Of a stretch of DNA of 64,000 bases, positions 33,578 through 42,240 are shown in pieces. Origin of the DNA: Proruminimicrobium sp963666965 (GTDB taxonomy: Bacteria; Elusimicrobiota; Endomicrobiia; Endomicrobiales; Endomicrobiaceae); NCBI GenBank assembly GCA_963666965.1, contig OY762939.1:1054001-1118000 (forward strand). The letters are read 5' to 3'. The notes under the pieces are model-generated. The model saw only the letters and a list, made by a program, of their open reading frames with translations. It was not told where the DNA came from and made no database searches. Every line of letters begins with the position of its first letter. The first letter of the stretch is position 1. Position numbers and translations under genes: made by a program.

Positions 33578-34594
33578 ATGGCAGTTAAAGTTGCAATTAA
33601 TGGTTTTGGTCGTATCGGTCGTCTCGCATTCAGACAGATGTTCGGCACAAAGGGATATGAAGTCGTTGCTATCAACGATTTGACAAGTCCTAAGATGTTG
33701 GCTCACTTGCTCAAGTATGATTCAGCTCAGGGAAGATATGCTTTGGCAGACAAAGTTCAGTCTACCGACAATTCAATCATAGTTGACGGAAAAGAAATTA
33801 TAATCTACAAAGAAAAAGACGCAAACGCTCTTCCTTGGGGAAAGCTTGGCGTAGACGTAGTTCTTGAATGTACCGGATTTTACGTATCTAAAGAAAAATC
33901 ACAGGCTCATATAAACGCCGGCGCAAAGAAAGTCGTTATATCGGCTCCTGCAGGAACAGATCTTCCTACGGTAGTATTTAACGTAAACCACAAAACTTTG
34001 AAACCTTCAGACAATATAATATCTGCGGCTTCTTGTACTACAAACTGCTTGGCTCCTATGGCAAAAGCTCTTAACGACTTTGCTCCTATACAGACAGGTA
34101 TCATGACAACAGTTCATGCTTATACCGGAGACCAGATGACTCTTGACGGACCTCATCCTAAGGGTGATTTGAGAAGAGCAAGAGCAGCAGCAGCAAACAT
34201 AGTTCCTAATTCAACAGGAGCGGCAAAGGCAATAGGTCTTGTTATTCCTGAATTGAATAAGAAACTTATCGGTTCTGCACAGAGAGTTCCTACAATTACA
34301 GGTTCTACCACCATATTGGTTGCAGTTGTAAAAGGCAAAGATATTACGAAAGAAGCCGTCAACGAAGCAATGAAAAAAGCTTCCGATGAATCTTTCGGTT
34401 ATACTGAAGAAGAACTTGTTTCTTCAGACGTTATCGGCATAAACTTTGGTTCTTTGTTCGATGCAACTCAGACAATGGTTATAAAAATTGACGACGATAC
34501 ATATCAGGTTCAGGTTGTTTCTTGGTACGATAACGAAAACAGCTATACAAGCCAGATGGTTCGCACAATTAAGTATTTTGCAGAATTGGCATAA
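33578..34594 (+). CDS. gap: Glyceraldehyde-3-phosphate dehydrogenase, type I
   Basis: GAPDH (338 residues) oxidises glyceraldehyde 3-phosphate to 1,3-bisphosphoglycerate. The NAD fold starts VAINGFGRIGRLAFRQMF; INDLTSPKMLAHLLKYDS includes the Asp that favours NAD. The active site is SAASCTTNCLAP with the nucleophilic Cys, and TTVHAYTGDQMTLDGPHP holds the catalytic His. SWYDNENSYTSQMV is the typical end. A strong ribosome site CGGAGGA precedes the ATG. Codon use is skewed towards TTG and CTT, typical of high expression. It is followed by a terminator and then pgk, the next glycolytic step. Confidence 0.98.
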   Translation: MAVKVAINGFGRIGRLAFRQMFGTKGYEVVAINDLTSPKMLAHLLKYDSAQGRYALADKVQSTDNSIIVDGKEIIIYKEKDANALPWGKLGVDVVLECTGFYVSKEKSQAHINAGAKKVVISAPAGTDLPTVVFNVNHKTLKPSDNIISAASCTTNCLAPMAKALNDFAPIQTGIMTTVHAYTGDQMTLDGPHPKGDLRRARAAAANIVPNSTGAAKAIGLVIPELNKKLIGSAQRVPTITGSTTILVAVVKGKDITKEAVNEAMKKASDESFGYTEEELVSSDVIGINFGSLFDATQTMVIKIDDDTYQVQVVSWYDNENSYTSQMVRTIKYFAELA

Positions 34595-34632
34595 TTAAAA
34601 TGTCTTTTCTGAAAAAATAAGTTATTTTGAAT

Positions 34633-34665
34633 CGGGTCCGGCTTTTATTCCGGACCCGGTTTTTT
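34633..34665 (+). terminator. Rho-independent terminator between gap and pgk
   Basis: CGGGTCCGG pairs with CCGGACCCG across an eight-base loop, then a run of six T. Only 31 bases separate it from the pgk ATG, so partial readthrough from gap is the simplest way to express pgk. Confidence 0.9.
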
Positions 34666-34696
34666 ATAAATCAGCAAAAAATAGTAAGGAGAAATC

Positions 34697-35941
34697 ATGA
34701 AAAAAACTATAAAAGATTTACAGCTTGCAGGGAAAAAAGTTTTGGTCAGAGTCGACTATAACGTTCCTCTTGACGCAAATTTGAACATAACAAACGATAA
34801 AAGAATAGTTGCGACTATGCCTACGATAAAGTATCTTCTTGAACAGAAGGCTGCCATAATACTTATGGCTCATTTGGGAAGACCTAAAGGAAAAGTAGTT
34901 GATACGATGAGCTTAAAGCCTGTCGTCAACAGACTTCAGGAGCTTACTGGCGTAACGGTTAAATTTGCTTCAAATTGTATCGGCGAAGAAGCCGAAAAAG
35001 CCGCCGCCGGACTTAAATCGGGCGAAATTCTTCTGCTTGAAAATTTGAGATTCCATCCTGAAGAGGAAGGCAAAAACGCAAACGGTGAAAAAGATAAAGA
35101 AGCAATGCTCGGTTTTGCAAAGAAACTTGCATCACTCGGCGATGTTTTTGTTCAGGAAGCTTTCGGAACTGTTCACAGAGCGCATGCTTCAACAGCCGGA
35201 ATAGTAAAATACATAAAAGAAGCGGGAGCCGGATTTTTAGTAGAAAAAGAATTGAAATTTTTGGGTGACGCTTTGAATAATCCGGTAAAACCTTTTCTCG
35301 CTATTTTAGGCGGAGCAAAAGTTTCAGATAAAATTAACGTTATAGAAAATCTTTTAAGCAAAGTTGACGCAATAATAATCGGCGGAGCCATGGCATACAC
35401 GTTTTTGAAAGCCCAGGGCATAGAAACCGGAACTTCTCTTGTTGAAGACGACAAACTTGACCTTGCAAAAGAACTGCTTAAAAAAGCGAAAGATAAAGGG
35501 GTTAATTTTCTTCTTCCTTTGGATCATGTTATTGCCGATAAAATTGATTTTGCTACAAAAAGCGTACCTGCCGGAGCAACAGTTAAAAATACAGTTTCCA
35601 CTTCAATAGAAGCCGGTTTTATGGGCGTAGACGTAGGCCCTAAGACAATTGCTGAATTTTCAAATGTTGTGAAAAGTGCAAAAACAATCGTATGGAACGG
35701 GCCTCTTGGCATATTTGAAATAGACCAGTTCTCAAAAGGAACCGTTGAAATAGCCAAACTTGTAGCCGAAGCAACGGGCAAAGGAGCAATTTCCGTAGTC
35801 GGCGGCGGTGATTCAGTTTCTGCTGTAAAAAAAGCCGGAGTAGACAAACAGATTTCTCATATATCAACCGGCGGCGGAGCTTCGCTGGAATTTTTGGAAG
35901 GAAAAGAACTTCCCGGAATTGCGGCTCTTCCCGAGAAATAA
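34697..35941 (+). CDS. pgk: Phosphoglycerate kinase
   Basis: PGK (414 residues) makes ATP from 1,3-bisphosphoglycerate. The substrate motif KVLVRVDYNVPLD, the basic-patch residues in HLGRPKG, the LLLENLRFHPEEEGK loop, the hinge AILGGAKVSDKINVIENLL and the nucleotide motif VVGGGDSVSAVKKAG plus ISTGGGASLEFLEG are all present. Full length. Ribosome site AAGGAG supports the ATG. It lies downstream of gap across a terminator and ends at its own terminator. Confidence 0.98.
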   Translation: MKKTIKDLQLAGKKVLVRVDYNVPLDANLNITNDKRIVATMPTIKYLLEQKAAIILMAHLGRPKGKVVDTMSLKPVVNRLQELTGVTVKFASNCIGEEAEKAAAGLKSGEILLLENLRFHPEEEGKNANGEKDKEAMLGFAKKLASLGDVFVQEAFGTVHRAHASTAGIVKYIKEAGAGFLVEKELKFLGDALNNPVKPFLAILGGAKVSDKINVIENLLSKVDAIIIGGAMAYTFLKAQGIETGTSLVEDDKLDLAKELLKKAKDKGVNFLLPLDHVIADKIDFATKSVPAGATVKNTVSTSIEAGFMGVDVGPKTIAEFSNVVKSAKTIVWNGPLGIFEIDQFSKGTVEIAKLVAEATGKGAISVVGGGDSVSAVKKAGVDKQISHISTGGGASLEFLEGKELPGIAALPEK

Positions 35942-35965
35942 ATTTTCGTAAAATTTAAAATAATC

Positions 35966-35996
35966 AAAACACGGGGTTTTTAACCCCGTGTTTTTT
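35966..35996 (+). terminator. Rho-independent terminator after pgk
   Basis: AAAACACGGGGTT pairs with AACCCCGTGTTTT across a three-base loop and runs into T. It separates the glycolytic genes from the lpxB unit. Confidence 0.9.
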
Positions 35997-36025
35997 ATGT
36001 TACAGTCTGGAAATAATGTTTTTTA

Positions 36026-36054
36026 TTGTAAAATGTCTCAATTTTCAATATAAT
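36026..36054 (+). promoter_or_regulatory. lpxB promoter close to the start codon
   Basis: TTGTAA (36026-36031), a 17-base spacer and TATAAT (36049-36054). The predicted start of transcription near 36061 lies about 6 bases before the ATG at 36067, too short for a ribosome site. Confidence 0.65.
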
Positions 36055-36066
36055 CTTATCTAAATT

Positions 36067-37149
36067 ATGGAACAAAAATCACAGAATATTTTTATTTCGG
36101 CAGGCGATATATCCGGCGACATTCATGCCGGAAATCTTGTTAAATCAATTAAAAAAATTAATCCGTCAAATGTTGTTTTTGCCGTCGGAGGCAATCAGCT
36201 TAAACTTAATTCGGATTTTTTTGTGGAAGATCTGGTCAATATAGACGCTTTCGGTTTTGTAATTATAAAACAAATTTATTTTTTGAAAAAAGTTTTAAAT
36301 AAAATTAAAAAATGTTTTATTGAAAATAAAATAAATAAAGTTATTCTCGTTGATTATTACGGATTTAACATAAATGTCGCAAAGCTTGCCCATTCAATGA
36401 ATATTCCGGTTTATTATTACGTCTGTCCGCAGATTTGGGCTTCAAGAAGAGGGAGAATCAAAAATATAGCAAAGTATGTAAAGACGGTGTATCCGATACT
36501 TCCTTTTGAAAAAGAAATATATGAAAAAGAAAATATCAAAGCCGTTTTTGAAGGTAATCCTCTCGTTGATATAGTGCCTGAACCGAAACCGGCTGCCCAA
36601 ACCGGCGCGAAAATAAAAATAGGGCTTTTTGCGGGCAGCAGAAAAGGCGTAATTAAAAGACATGTCCCGATAATTATAGATGCTGTAAAAATTTTAAAGA
36701 ATAAAATTGACGCAGAATTTACTTTATTTACTCTTGAAAAACCCGATTACGAGCTTCCAGAATACATATCAGTTGTTTACGGCAATGATTTTGAAAAAAG
36801 AAAAGAAATGGATATAGTTATAAATCCGTCGGGAACGGTAAGTCTTGAAAACGCTTTAATGGGAATTCCCATGGTTGTTATGTATAAATTATTATGGCTT
36901 AACGGAATTATAGTAAGACTTTTAATTACAGTTAAATATGTTGCGATTGTAAATATTTTTGCAGACCGTGAAATTGTGCCTGAATTTCTTCAGGAAAAAG
37001 CAACGCCTGAAAAAATAGCAGGCGGCGTTATAAGTATGCTGCAGCCTGAAATGTATGAGAAAACTAAAAATGAGCTTCTTAAATTCAGAGAGATACTCGG
37101 CAAGCCGGGCGTATCTGACAGAGTGGCGCAAAATATACTTGGAGATTAA
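36067..37149 (+). CDS. lpxB: Lipid-A-disaccharide synthase
   Basis: LpxB (360 residues, GT19) joins UDP-diacylglucosamine and lipid X to form the lipid A disaccharide at the inner membrane. The N-terminus IFISAGDISGDIHAGNLVKS matches AGExSGDxxGA with Asp in place of the conserved Glu. YYYVCPQIWASRRGRIKNI, YPILPFEKEIYE, FEGNPLVD and INPSGTVSLENALMGIPMVVMY follow the family. The sugar-nucleotide motif usually GSRxxEIxR reads GSRKGVIKRH, so its Glu is Val. Both changes deserve a check but the rest argues for a genuine LpxB. It is direct evidence for an LPS-type outer membrane. The exporter gene follows 2 bases later. No Shine-Dalgarno sequence precedes the ATG. Confidence 0.92.
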   Translation: MEQKSQNIFISAGDISGDIHAGNLVKSIKKINPSNVVFAVGGNQLKLNSDFFVEDLVNIDAFGFVIIKQIYFLKKVLNKIKKCFIENKINKVILVDYYGFNINVAKLAHSMNIPVYYYVCPQIWASRRGRIKNIAKYVKTVYPILPFEKEIYEKENIKAVFEGNPLVDIVPEPKPAAQTGAKIKIGLFAGSRKGVIKRHVPIIIDAVKILKNKIDAEFTLFTLEKPDYELPEYISVVYGNDFEKRKEMDIVINPSGTVSLENALMGIPMVVMYKLLWLNGIIVRLLITVKYVAIVNIFADREIVPEFLQEKATPEKIAGGVISMLQPEMYEKTKNELLKFREILGKPGVSDRVAQNILGD

Positions 37150-37151
37150 TA

Positions 37152-38939
37152 ATGAACTACAAAAGAATGATTGCGTATATCAGACCTTATAAAGTCAGAT
37201 TGACATGGGCTATGGTTTGCATGTGCGTTTTCGCGCTTATGACAAGCGCCTACATGCTTCTTATAAAACTTTTATTTGATAATGTCCTTTCAAACAATCC
37301 TCCGGCGGCAGGCGATTCTTTTATAAACAAAATTTTAAATGCAACAGGCCTTTCAAATGTTATAAACACGTCAGATAAAATGGATATGCTGCTGGTTATA
37401 ATATTTTTAATACCGATAGTCTTTGCCGTAAAAGGTCTTGCCGATTACGGTAAGAATTATCTTTTAAATTATATAGGACAAAATATTATAAGGCTGTTAA
37501 GAGACCAGCTTTACGGCAAACTCATACAGCTGTCTCATGATTTTTATGTTCGAAATTCAAGTTCTAAAATAATGTCAAGAGTTACAAACGATATCAATGC
37601 TCTTTACAATGCAGTATTAAAAGTTCCTTCATGCGTCATAAAAGACGGATTTACGGTGGTTGCAATGATTGTTCTTTTATTCTATTTGCACTGGAAATTT
37701 GCATTTATCGCAATAGTTATAGTGCCTCTTATAATACTTCCTTTGGTGCAGTTTGCAAGAAAAATGAGAAAAGCTTCAAAAGAAGGGCAGATTCAGATGG
37801 CGGAAATATATTCATCGCTGCAGGAAATGCTCAGCGGTTTTTCCGTTATAAAGGCGTTTTGCCAGGAAGATCATGAAAAAAATAAATTTAAAAAAGATAA
37901 TGACGCTTATTACCACATACAGCAGAGGCTTTTGAGGGTTGAGGCAAGATCAAGCCCGATAATGGAAGCGCTCGGTTCTATAGTGGCTGCAATTGTGTTA
38001 TGGTTCGGAGGTAAAGAAGTTCTGAGCGGACAGTGGGCGCCCGGCGCTTTTGTCGCTTTCTTTGGAGCTTTATTTTCAATTTATCAGCCTCTTAAAAGTT
38101 TCGCCCAGCTTAATTCCACAATACAGCAGGCCGTAACGGCATCTGAGCGAATTTTTGAAATTCTTGACGAAAAACCAACAATATTTGACAAACAAAACGC
38201 TCAAGAACTTCCCAGATTTTCCGATAAAATAGAATATAAAAATGTTTCTTTTGATTACGGCACTGATAAAAAAATTCTTAACAGCGTAAATGTGACTATT
38301 CCGGCCGGCAAAACTTTTGCGTTTGTGGGAGCTTCCGGTTCAGGTAAAACGACGATAGCAAATCTTCTGTTAAGATTTTATGACGTAAAAGGCGGAGAGA
38401 TTTTGATAGACGGCAAAAATATACATGACGTAAAGTTGAATTCTTTAAGAGAACAGATAGGTGTTGTTTCACAGGATGTTCTGTTATTTAACGAAACTGT
38501 CAGATACAATATTGCCTACGGTAAAATGGACGCTACGGATTCAGAAATAGAAGCCGTGGCAAAAGCCGCAAATGCTCATAATTTTATATCTAAAATGCCG
38601 GATAAATACAATACAATCGTCGGTGAAAGAGGTATGAAACTGTCCGGAGGGGAAAAACAGAGAATAGCGATAGCAAGAGCTATGCTTAAAAATCCTCCTA
38701 TTTTGATACTTGACGAAGCAACTTCTGCTTTAGATACCGAATCTGAAAAACTTGTTCAGGAAGCGATTGAAAATCTTATGAAAAACAGAACCGTTATTTT
38801 GATAGCTCACAGGCTGACAACCGTTAAAAATGCCGATCAGATAATAGTTATAGACAAAGGCAATATTGCAGAAACAGGAACACATGAGCAACTTTTGGCT
38901 AAAAACGGCATCTATACTAAATTGCACGATATGCAGTAG
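37152..38939 (+). CDS. ABC exporter, MsbA-like lipid A flippase
   Basis: A 595-residue half-transporter with six membrane helices (about 15-310) fused to an ATPase domain. The ATPase has Walker A GASGSGKTT, Q-loop VSQDVLLFN, signature LSGGEKQR, Walker B ILILDEATSALD and switch His in AHRL. It is homodimeric by architecture. Family-level similarity covers MsbA and other multidrug or lipid exporters; the position 2 bases after lpxB makes lipid A flipping from inner to outer leaflet the best guess. Ribosome site GGAG lies within the lpxB end. A periplasmic loop near residues 48-75 is typical of the family. Confidence 0.9.
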   Translation: MNYKRMIAYIRPYKVRLTWAMVCMCVFALMTSAYMLLIKLLFDNVLSNNPPAAGDSFINKILNATGLSNVINTSDKMDMLLVIIFLIPIVFAVKGLADYGKNYLLNYIGQNIIRLLRDQLYGKLIQLSHDFYVRNSSSKIMSRVTNDINALYNAVLKVPSCVIKDGFTVVAMIVLLFYLHWKFAFIAIVIVPLIILPLVQFARKMRKASKEGQIQMAEIYSSLQEMLSGFSVIKAFCQEDHEKNKFKKDNDAYYHIQQRLLRVEARSSPIMEALGSIVAAIVLWFGGKEVLSGQWAPGAFVAFFGALFSIYQPLKSFAQLNSTIQQAVTASERIFEILDEKPTIFDKQNAQELPRFSDKIEYKNVSFDYGTDKKILNSVNVTIPAGKTFAFVGASGSGKTTIANLLLRFYDVKGGEILIDGKNIHDVKLNSLREQIGVVSQDVLLFNETVRYNIAYGKMDATDSEIEAVAKAANAHNFISKMPDKYNTIVGERGMKLSGGEKQRIAIARAMLKNPPILILDEATSALDTESEKLVQEAIENLMKNRTVILIAHRLTTVKNADQIIVIDKGNIAETGTHEQLLAKNGIYTKLHDMQ

Positions 38940-38959
38940 TAATAAACGGAGACAAAAAA

Positions 38960-39949
38960 ATGATTAGAAAAATTTTGGCGGTTTTTTTGGGATTGTTTGT
39001 TTTTGCAGTTTATGTTTTTGCGCAGAAACCGCCCACAAATTTTAACAGTTATGATGCAATGCCCGTAAGTGCAAGAAGCATAGCAATGGGAGGAGCAGGA
39101 GCAGCTCTCATAAGCAGCATGGATAACGTTTTTCTAAATCCGGCAGGTCTTGCATACGGGACAAGCGAGGCTATACAGGTTGAGGCTTTAGTTTCAATGA
39201 CAAGAAAATCAGAGATAGACAGAACAATTTTAGATTCTGTCGAACCGGTAAATCTCGGTTTTAATTCTTTCGTTGTTTTGCAGCAACAGGGTGCAATATC
39301 CTGGAGAACTCTTGCTTCGAACGTAAAATACTCAAGCGGCACAAATTACTGGTCAAGATATAATGAAGATATAAAAGCCGTAACAATATCTGCTTCGCAG
39401 AAGGATGAAAAAAAGAATTATGCCGCAGGCATCAGTCTTTCCTATCTTTACGGTAATATTGCGGAAGCCTCGGTAACAGACGGAATTCCTTTTGCCGAAA
39501 CGTCTTCAGGAAACGGTTTCACGATAGATGTCGGTTTTACTGCACCTTTAAGCCGTAATATGACTTTCGGTATTAACTTTGAAAATATTATCGGTTTTAT
39601 GTGGTGGACTCACTATAACAGCGAGCAGCTTCCTTTCGGAATAAGAACCGGATTAGGATATACGACGGGCGGTTTTACAATGCTTGCCGATCTTGACAAA
39701 AAATTTTACAGATTCGGAAACTCCGACGACACAATTTACAGAGTCGGTCTTGAACAATACCTGACAAGAGTTCTTGCTTTAAGAGTAGGCGCACAGGGTC
39801 CTTCTTTTTCAAATGAAGATAAAATGAAGTATACTTACGGTTTTGAATTGAATATTTCGTCATTTACTCTTTCAGTGGCCAATGAAAATTATAAAATTAA
39901 TAATGAGAATGTTTCAAAATATATTTTATCGTTGAAAACTTTTATTTAA
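38960..39949 (+). CDS. PorV/FadL-like outer-membrane beta-barrel protein
   Basis: A 329-residue exported protein with a signal peptide (about 1-21, ending VFAQKPP). The start of the mature part, NSYDAMPVSARSIAMGGAG, then DNVFLNPAGLAY is the signature of the PorV / UPF0164 group of barrels found in Bacteroidota, Elusimicrobiota and relatives (quoted in pieces). The rest alternates hydrophobic and polar residues in beta-strand fashion with aromatic girdle residues. Some relatives shuttle type IX secretion cargo, but nothing else here shows such a system. Ribosome site CGGAG supports the ATG. It is in line with the lipid A genes, consistent with an envelope role. Confidence 0.83.
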   Translation: MIRKILAVFLGLFVFAVYVFAQKPPTNFNSYDAMPVSARSIAMGGAGAALISSMDNVFLNPAGLAYGTSEAIQVEALVSMTRKSEIDRTILDSVEPVNLGFNSFVVLQQQGAISWRTLASNVKYSSGTNYWSRYNEDIKAVTISASQKDEKKNYAAGISLSYLYGNIAEASVTDGIPFAETSSGNGFTIDVGFTAPLSRNMTFGINFENIIGFMWWTHYNSEQLPFGIRTGLGYTTGGFTMLADLDKKFYRFGNSDDTIYRVGLEQYLTRVLALRVGAQGPSFSNEDKMKYTYGFELNISSFTLSVANENYKINNENVSKYILSLKTFI

Positions 39950-39951
39950 AA

Positions 39952-41397
39952 ATGATAGAAAAATTAAAAAAAGCCGTATACGAATATATGCCTGAAGCAG
40001 ACTGCAGTCTGCTTGAGAAAGCTTTTACTTTTGCGTCAAACGCGCATTTCTGCCAGACAAGAGCCACAGGTGAACCTTATGTAAACCACTGTTTTGAAGT
40101 TGCAATGATACTTACGGAGCTCAGACTAGATGTTCCTACAATATGCGCGGCTTTGCTGCATGACATAATTGAAGATACTCTTGTCGTAAGAGAAGAACTT
40201 AAAGAAGAATTCGGAGAAGAAATAACAGCTCTTATCGAGGGTGTTACAAAAATCAACAAATATAAATATGAAGATCAGCTTACGGCTCAAGCCGAAAATT
40301 GGCGCAAAATGCTTCTGGCTGTCGTTAAAGATACAAGAGTTATTATAATTAAACTTGCAGACAGGCTTCATAATATGAGAACTATCAAATATCTTCCGCC
40401 GGATAAGCAGAAAAAAATTGCTCAGGAGACTCTTACTCTTTACACTCCTTTTGCCCACAGATTGGGAATTTATAAGTGGAAAGGAGAGCTTGAAGATTTA
40501 ACTTTTGAAATTCTTGAACCTGAAAAATATAACGAAATCAGAATAAAATGGAAGCTGAGATCGGAAAATAATATTAACAACCTTAACAATGTAGAAAGCC
40601 AGATAAATGAAAAACTCGGCTCAGCTGAAATTCCGTTCAGAATACTTGCAAGACCTAAAAATCTTTACGGCATATATAAAAAAATGCAGCGTCAGGAAAA
40701 ACCGTTTTCGGCAATACAGGATTTATTCGGGATGAGAATTATCACCGATACTAAAGAACACTGTTATCAAATTTTAAGCATAGTGCAGTCTGAGTTTGAA
40801 ATAGTTGAGGATTCATTTACGGATTATATATCTGTTCCAAAAAACAATATGTACCAGTCAATACATACTACCGTTGTAGGAGATAACGGAATTATAGTTG
40901 AAGTCCAGATAAGAACGGAAGATATGCATAAAAGAGCCGAATACGGAATAGCCGCGCATTGGCGCTATAAAGAGAGTTATGATAAAAAAAATTCGCCAAA
41001 TATAAAAGATTTTGACGGCGAAAATCATCTTGAATTTATAAAACACATACTAGAATCAAAAGATTCCGATGAATTTTTGACTGCCATAAAAACGGAATGT
41101 AATTTTGAACAGATATATGTTTCAACGCCTAAGGGAAGAGTGATAAAACTGCCTGAGGGGGCCACAGCGCTTGATTTCGCATATGCCGTTCACAGCGATA
41201 TAGGCGATACATGCATGGGTGTAAAAGTGGACGGGAAAATAGTATCGCTTGATTATAAATTAACTACGGGACAGACCTGCGAAGTATTGACGAGAAAAAA
41301 CATAAAGCCGACCGAACATTGGCTTGATATAGTAGTTACCGCCCAGGCCAAATCAAGAATACGCAAATATTTAAGAGAAAATAAAAACAAAAGGTGA
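39952..41397 (+). CDS. RelA/SpoT-family (p)ppGpp synthetase/hydrolase, short form
   Basis: A 481-residue RSH protein that controls the stringent-response alarmone. The HD hydrolase domain (about 15-165) is intact: YVNHCFEVA, AALLHDIIEDT and KLADRLHNMRTI. The synthetase domain (about 220-345) has ARPKNLYGIYKKMQ, FGMRIITDT, MYQSIHTTVVG and VEVQIRTEDMHKRAEYGIA. A TGS domain (about 380-445) follows. The C-terminal helical and ACT domains of long RSH proteins are absent. The motif that is RxKD in bifunctional and ExDD in synthetase-only enzymes reads SFTD here (Ser288-Asp291). It starts 2 bases after the barrel gene without a clear ribosome site. Confidence 0.93.
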   Translation: MIEKLKKAVYEYMPEADCSLLEKAFTFASNAHFCQTRATGEPYVNHCFEVAMILTELRLDVPTICAALLHDIIEDTLVVREELKEEFGEEITALIEGVTKINKYKYEDQLTAQAENWRKMLLAVVKDTRVIIIKLADRLHNMRTIKYLPPDKQKKIAQETLTLYTPFAHRLGIYKWKGELEDLTFEILEPEKYNEIRIKWKLRSENNINNLNNVESQINEKLGSAEIPFRILARPKNLYGIYKKMQRQEKPFSAIQDLFGMRIITDTKEHCYQILSIVQSEFEIVEDSFTDYISVPKNNMYQSIHTTVVGDNGIIVEVQIRTEDMHKRAEYGIAAHWRYKESYDKKNSPNIKDFDGENHLEFIKHILESKDSDEFLTAIKTECNFEQIYVSTPKGRVIKLPEGATALDFAYAVHSDIGDTCMGVKVDGKIVSLDYKLTTGQTCEVLTRKNIKPTEHWLDIVVTAQAKSRIRKYLRENKNKR

Positions 41398-41419
41398 ATG
41401 TTGTTCACCTTTTGTTTTT
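41383..41419. terminator. Bidirectional terminator between relA/spoT and rpmB
   Basis: AAAAACAAAAGGTGAA pairs perfectly with TTCACCTTTTGTTTTT around a five-base loop. The T-run on each strand makes it usable in both directions. It includes the RelA/SpoT stop codon and serves the convergent rpmB transcript. Confidence 0.85.
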
Positions 41420-41434
41420 AAAACTTTCAGTTCA

Positions 41435-41626
41435 TTATATAGCTTTCTGGACTTTTCCCGAACGAATACAAGAAGTACATACGTACTCTTTTGTTTTCTT
41501 GCCATCAACAACTATTCTGAGCTGCTGCAAATTAGGTCTGAACAGTCTTTTTGTCGCTTTGTTTGAATGGCTTATGGTATTTCCCGAAGAAGAACCTTTG
41601 CCGCATACGTAACATTTGTAAGACAT
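41435..41626 (-). CDS. rpmB: 50S ribosomal protein L28
   Basis: L28 (63 residues) is a small basic subunit of the 50S ribosome. It starts MSYKCYVCGKGSSSGNTISH, then NKATKRLFRPNLQQLRI matches the family. CxxC pairs at residues 5-8 (CYVC) and in VCTSC near the C-terminus form a zinc-binding (C+) type L28. The ribosome site GGGGGTG lies upstream of the ATG. It has its own promoter and shares the terminator with the convergent RelA/SpoT gene. Confidence 0.97.
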   Translation of the reverse strand: MSYKCYVCGKGSSSGNTISHSNKATKRLFRPNLQQLRIVVDGKKTKEYVCTSCIRSGKVQKAI

Positions 41627-41656
41627 TTAGAACACCCCCGTAATATATAGCTAACA

Positions 41657-41685
41657 AATATACAAAATTATTCTTTTTTTTTCAA
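41657..41685 (-). promoter_or_regulatory. rpmB promoter
   Basis: On the minus strand, TTGAAA (complement of 41680-41685), a 17-base spacer and TATATT (complement of 41657-41662). It lies just after the stop of the outer-membrane protein gene and about 31 bases before the rpmB ATG. Confidence 0.6.
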
Positions 41686-41699
41686 CAATACTTTCATTT

Positions 41700-42215
41700 T
41701 TAAAAATAAAATCTTACACCTGCCTGAGGAACCCAGCCGGCAACTATTCCGAATCTGTCGTTGTCTTTCTGAGATAAATAGGCAATTTCAATTTCCGTAA
41801 GAAGAGAAAGTCTGGGAAGAATATAATATTCAACTCCTGCACCGCCGCTTATTCTAAAAAGAGATGAAGATGCGCCTGCAACGCTTGCGCTTCCAAAATT
41901 AAGTCCGGCAAGCCAGTAAACGTCAAGGTTTTTTATGCTGATTACTTTTCCGAGCATTTTTCCGCCGAGAACAAATACATTGTTTGATTGCCCGTTGACA
42001 TTATTGTTTTGAAAGCCAAGAGTAAAATCCGCTCCGTAAGTATCGTTAAACCATATTCTTGCGGCTGCCTGAGAAACAGAAGTGTCTTCATTACTGTTTG
42101 CTACCGTAAGCTGCGAATATCCCACTGCAAATTTAACATTTTCTTTTTCATCTGAGGCAAAGGACGCTGCAACTGAGCAAAATAACAACACAGATACAAA
42201 TACTGCTTTTTTCAT
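41700..42215 (-). CDS. Small outer-membrane beta-barrel protein
   Basis: A 171-residue exported protein. The signal peptide is at about 1-20 (MKKAVFVSVLLFCSVAASFA). The mature part, about 150 residues, shows alternating beta-strand patterns and ends QAGVRFYF, with the terminal Phe recognised by the BAM machinery. Size suggests an eight-stranded OmpA/OmpX-like barrel. No specific family is recognised. The ribosome site AAGGAG precedes the ATG. It lies 25 bases after the dCMP deaminase gene with no promoter visible between them, so the two are probably co-transcribed. Confidence 0.8.
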   Translation of the reverse strand: MKKAVFVSVLLFCSVAASFASDEKENVKFAVGYSQLTVANSNEDTSVSQAAARIWFNDTYGADFTLGFQNNNVNGQSNNVFVLGGKMLGKVISIKNLDVYWLAGLNFGSASVAGASSSLFRISGGAGVEYYILPRLSLLTEIEIAYLSQKDNDRFGIVAGWVPQAGVRFYF

Positions 42216-42240
42216 TATGATTCTCCTTAAGATTGTAAAT

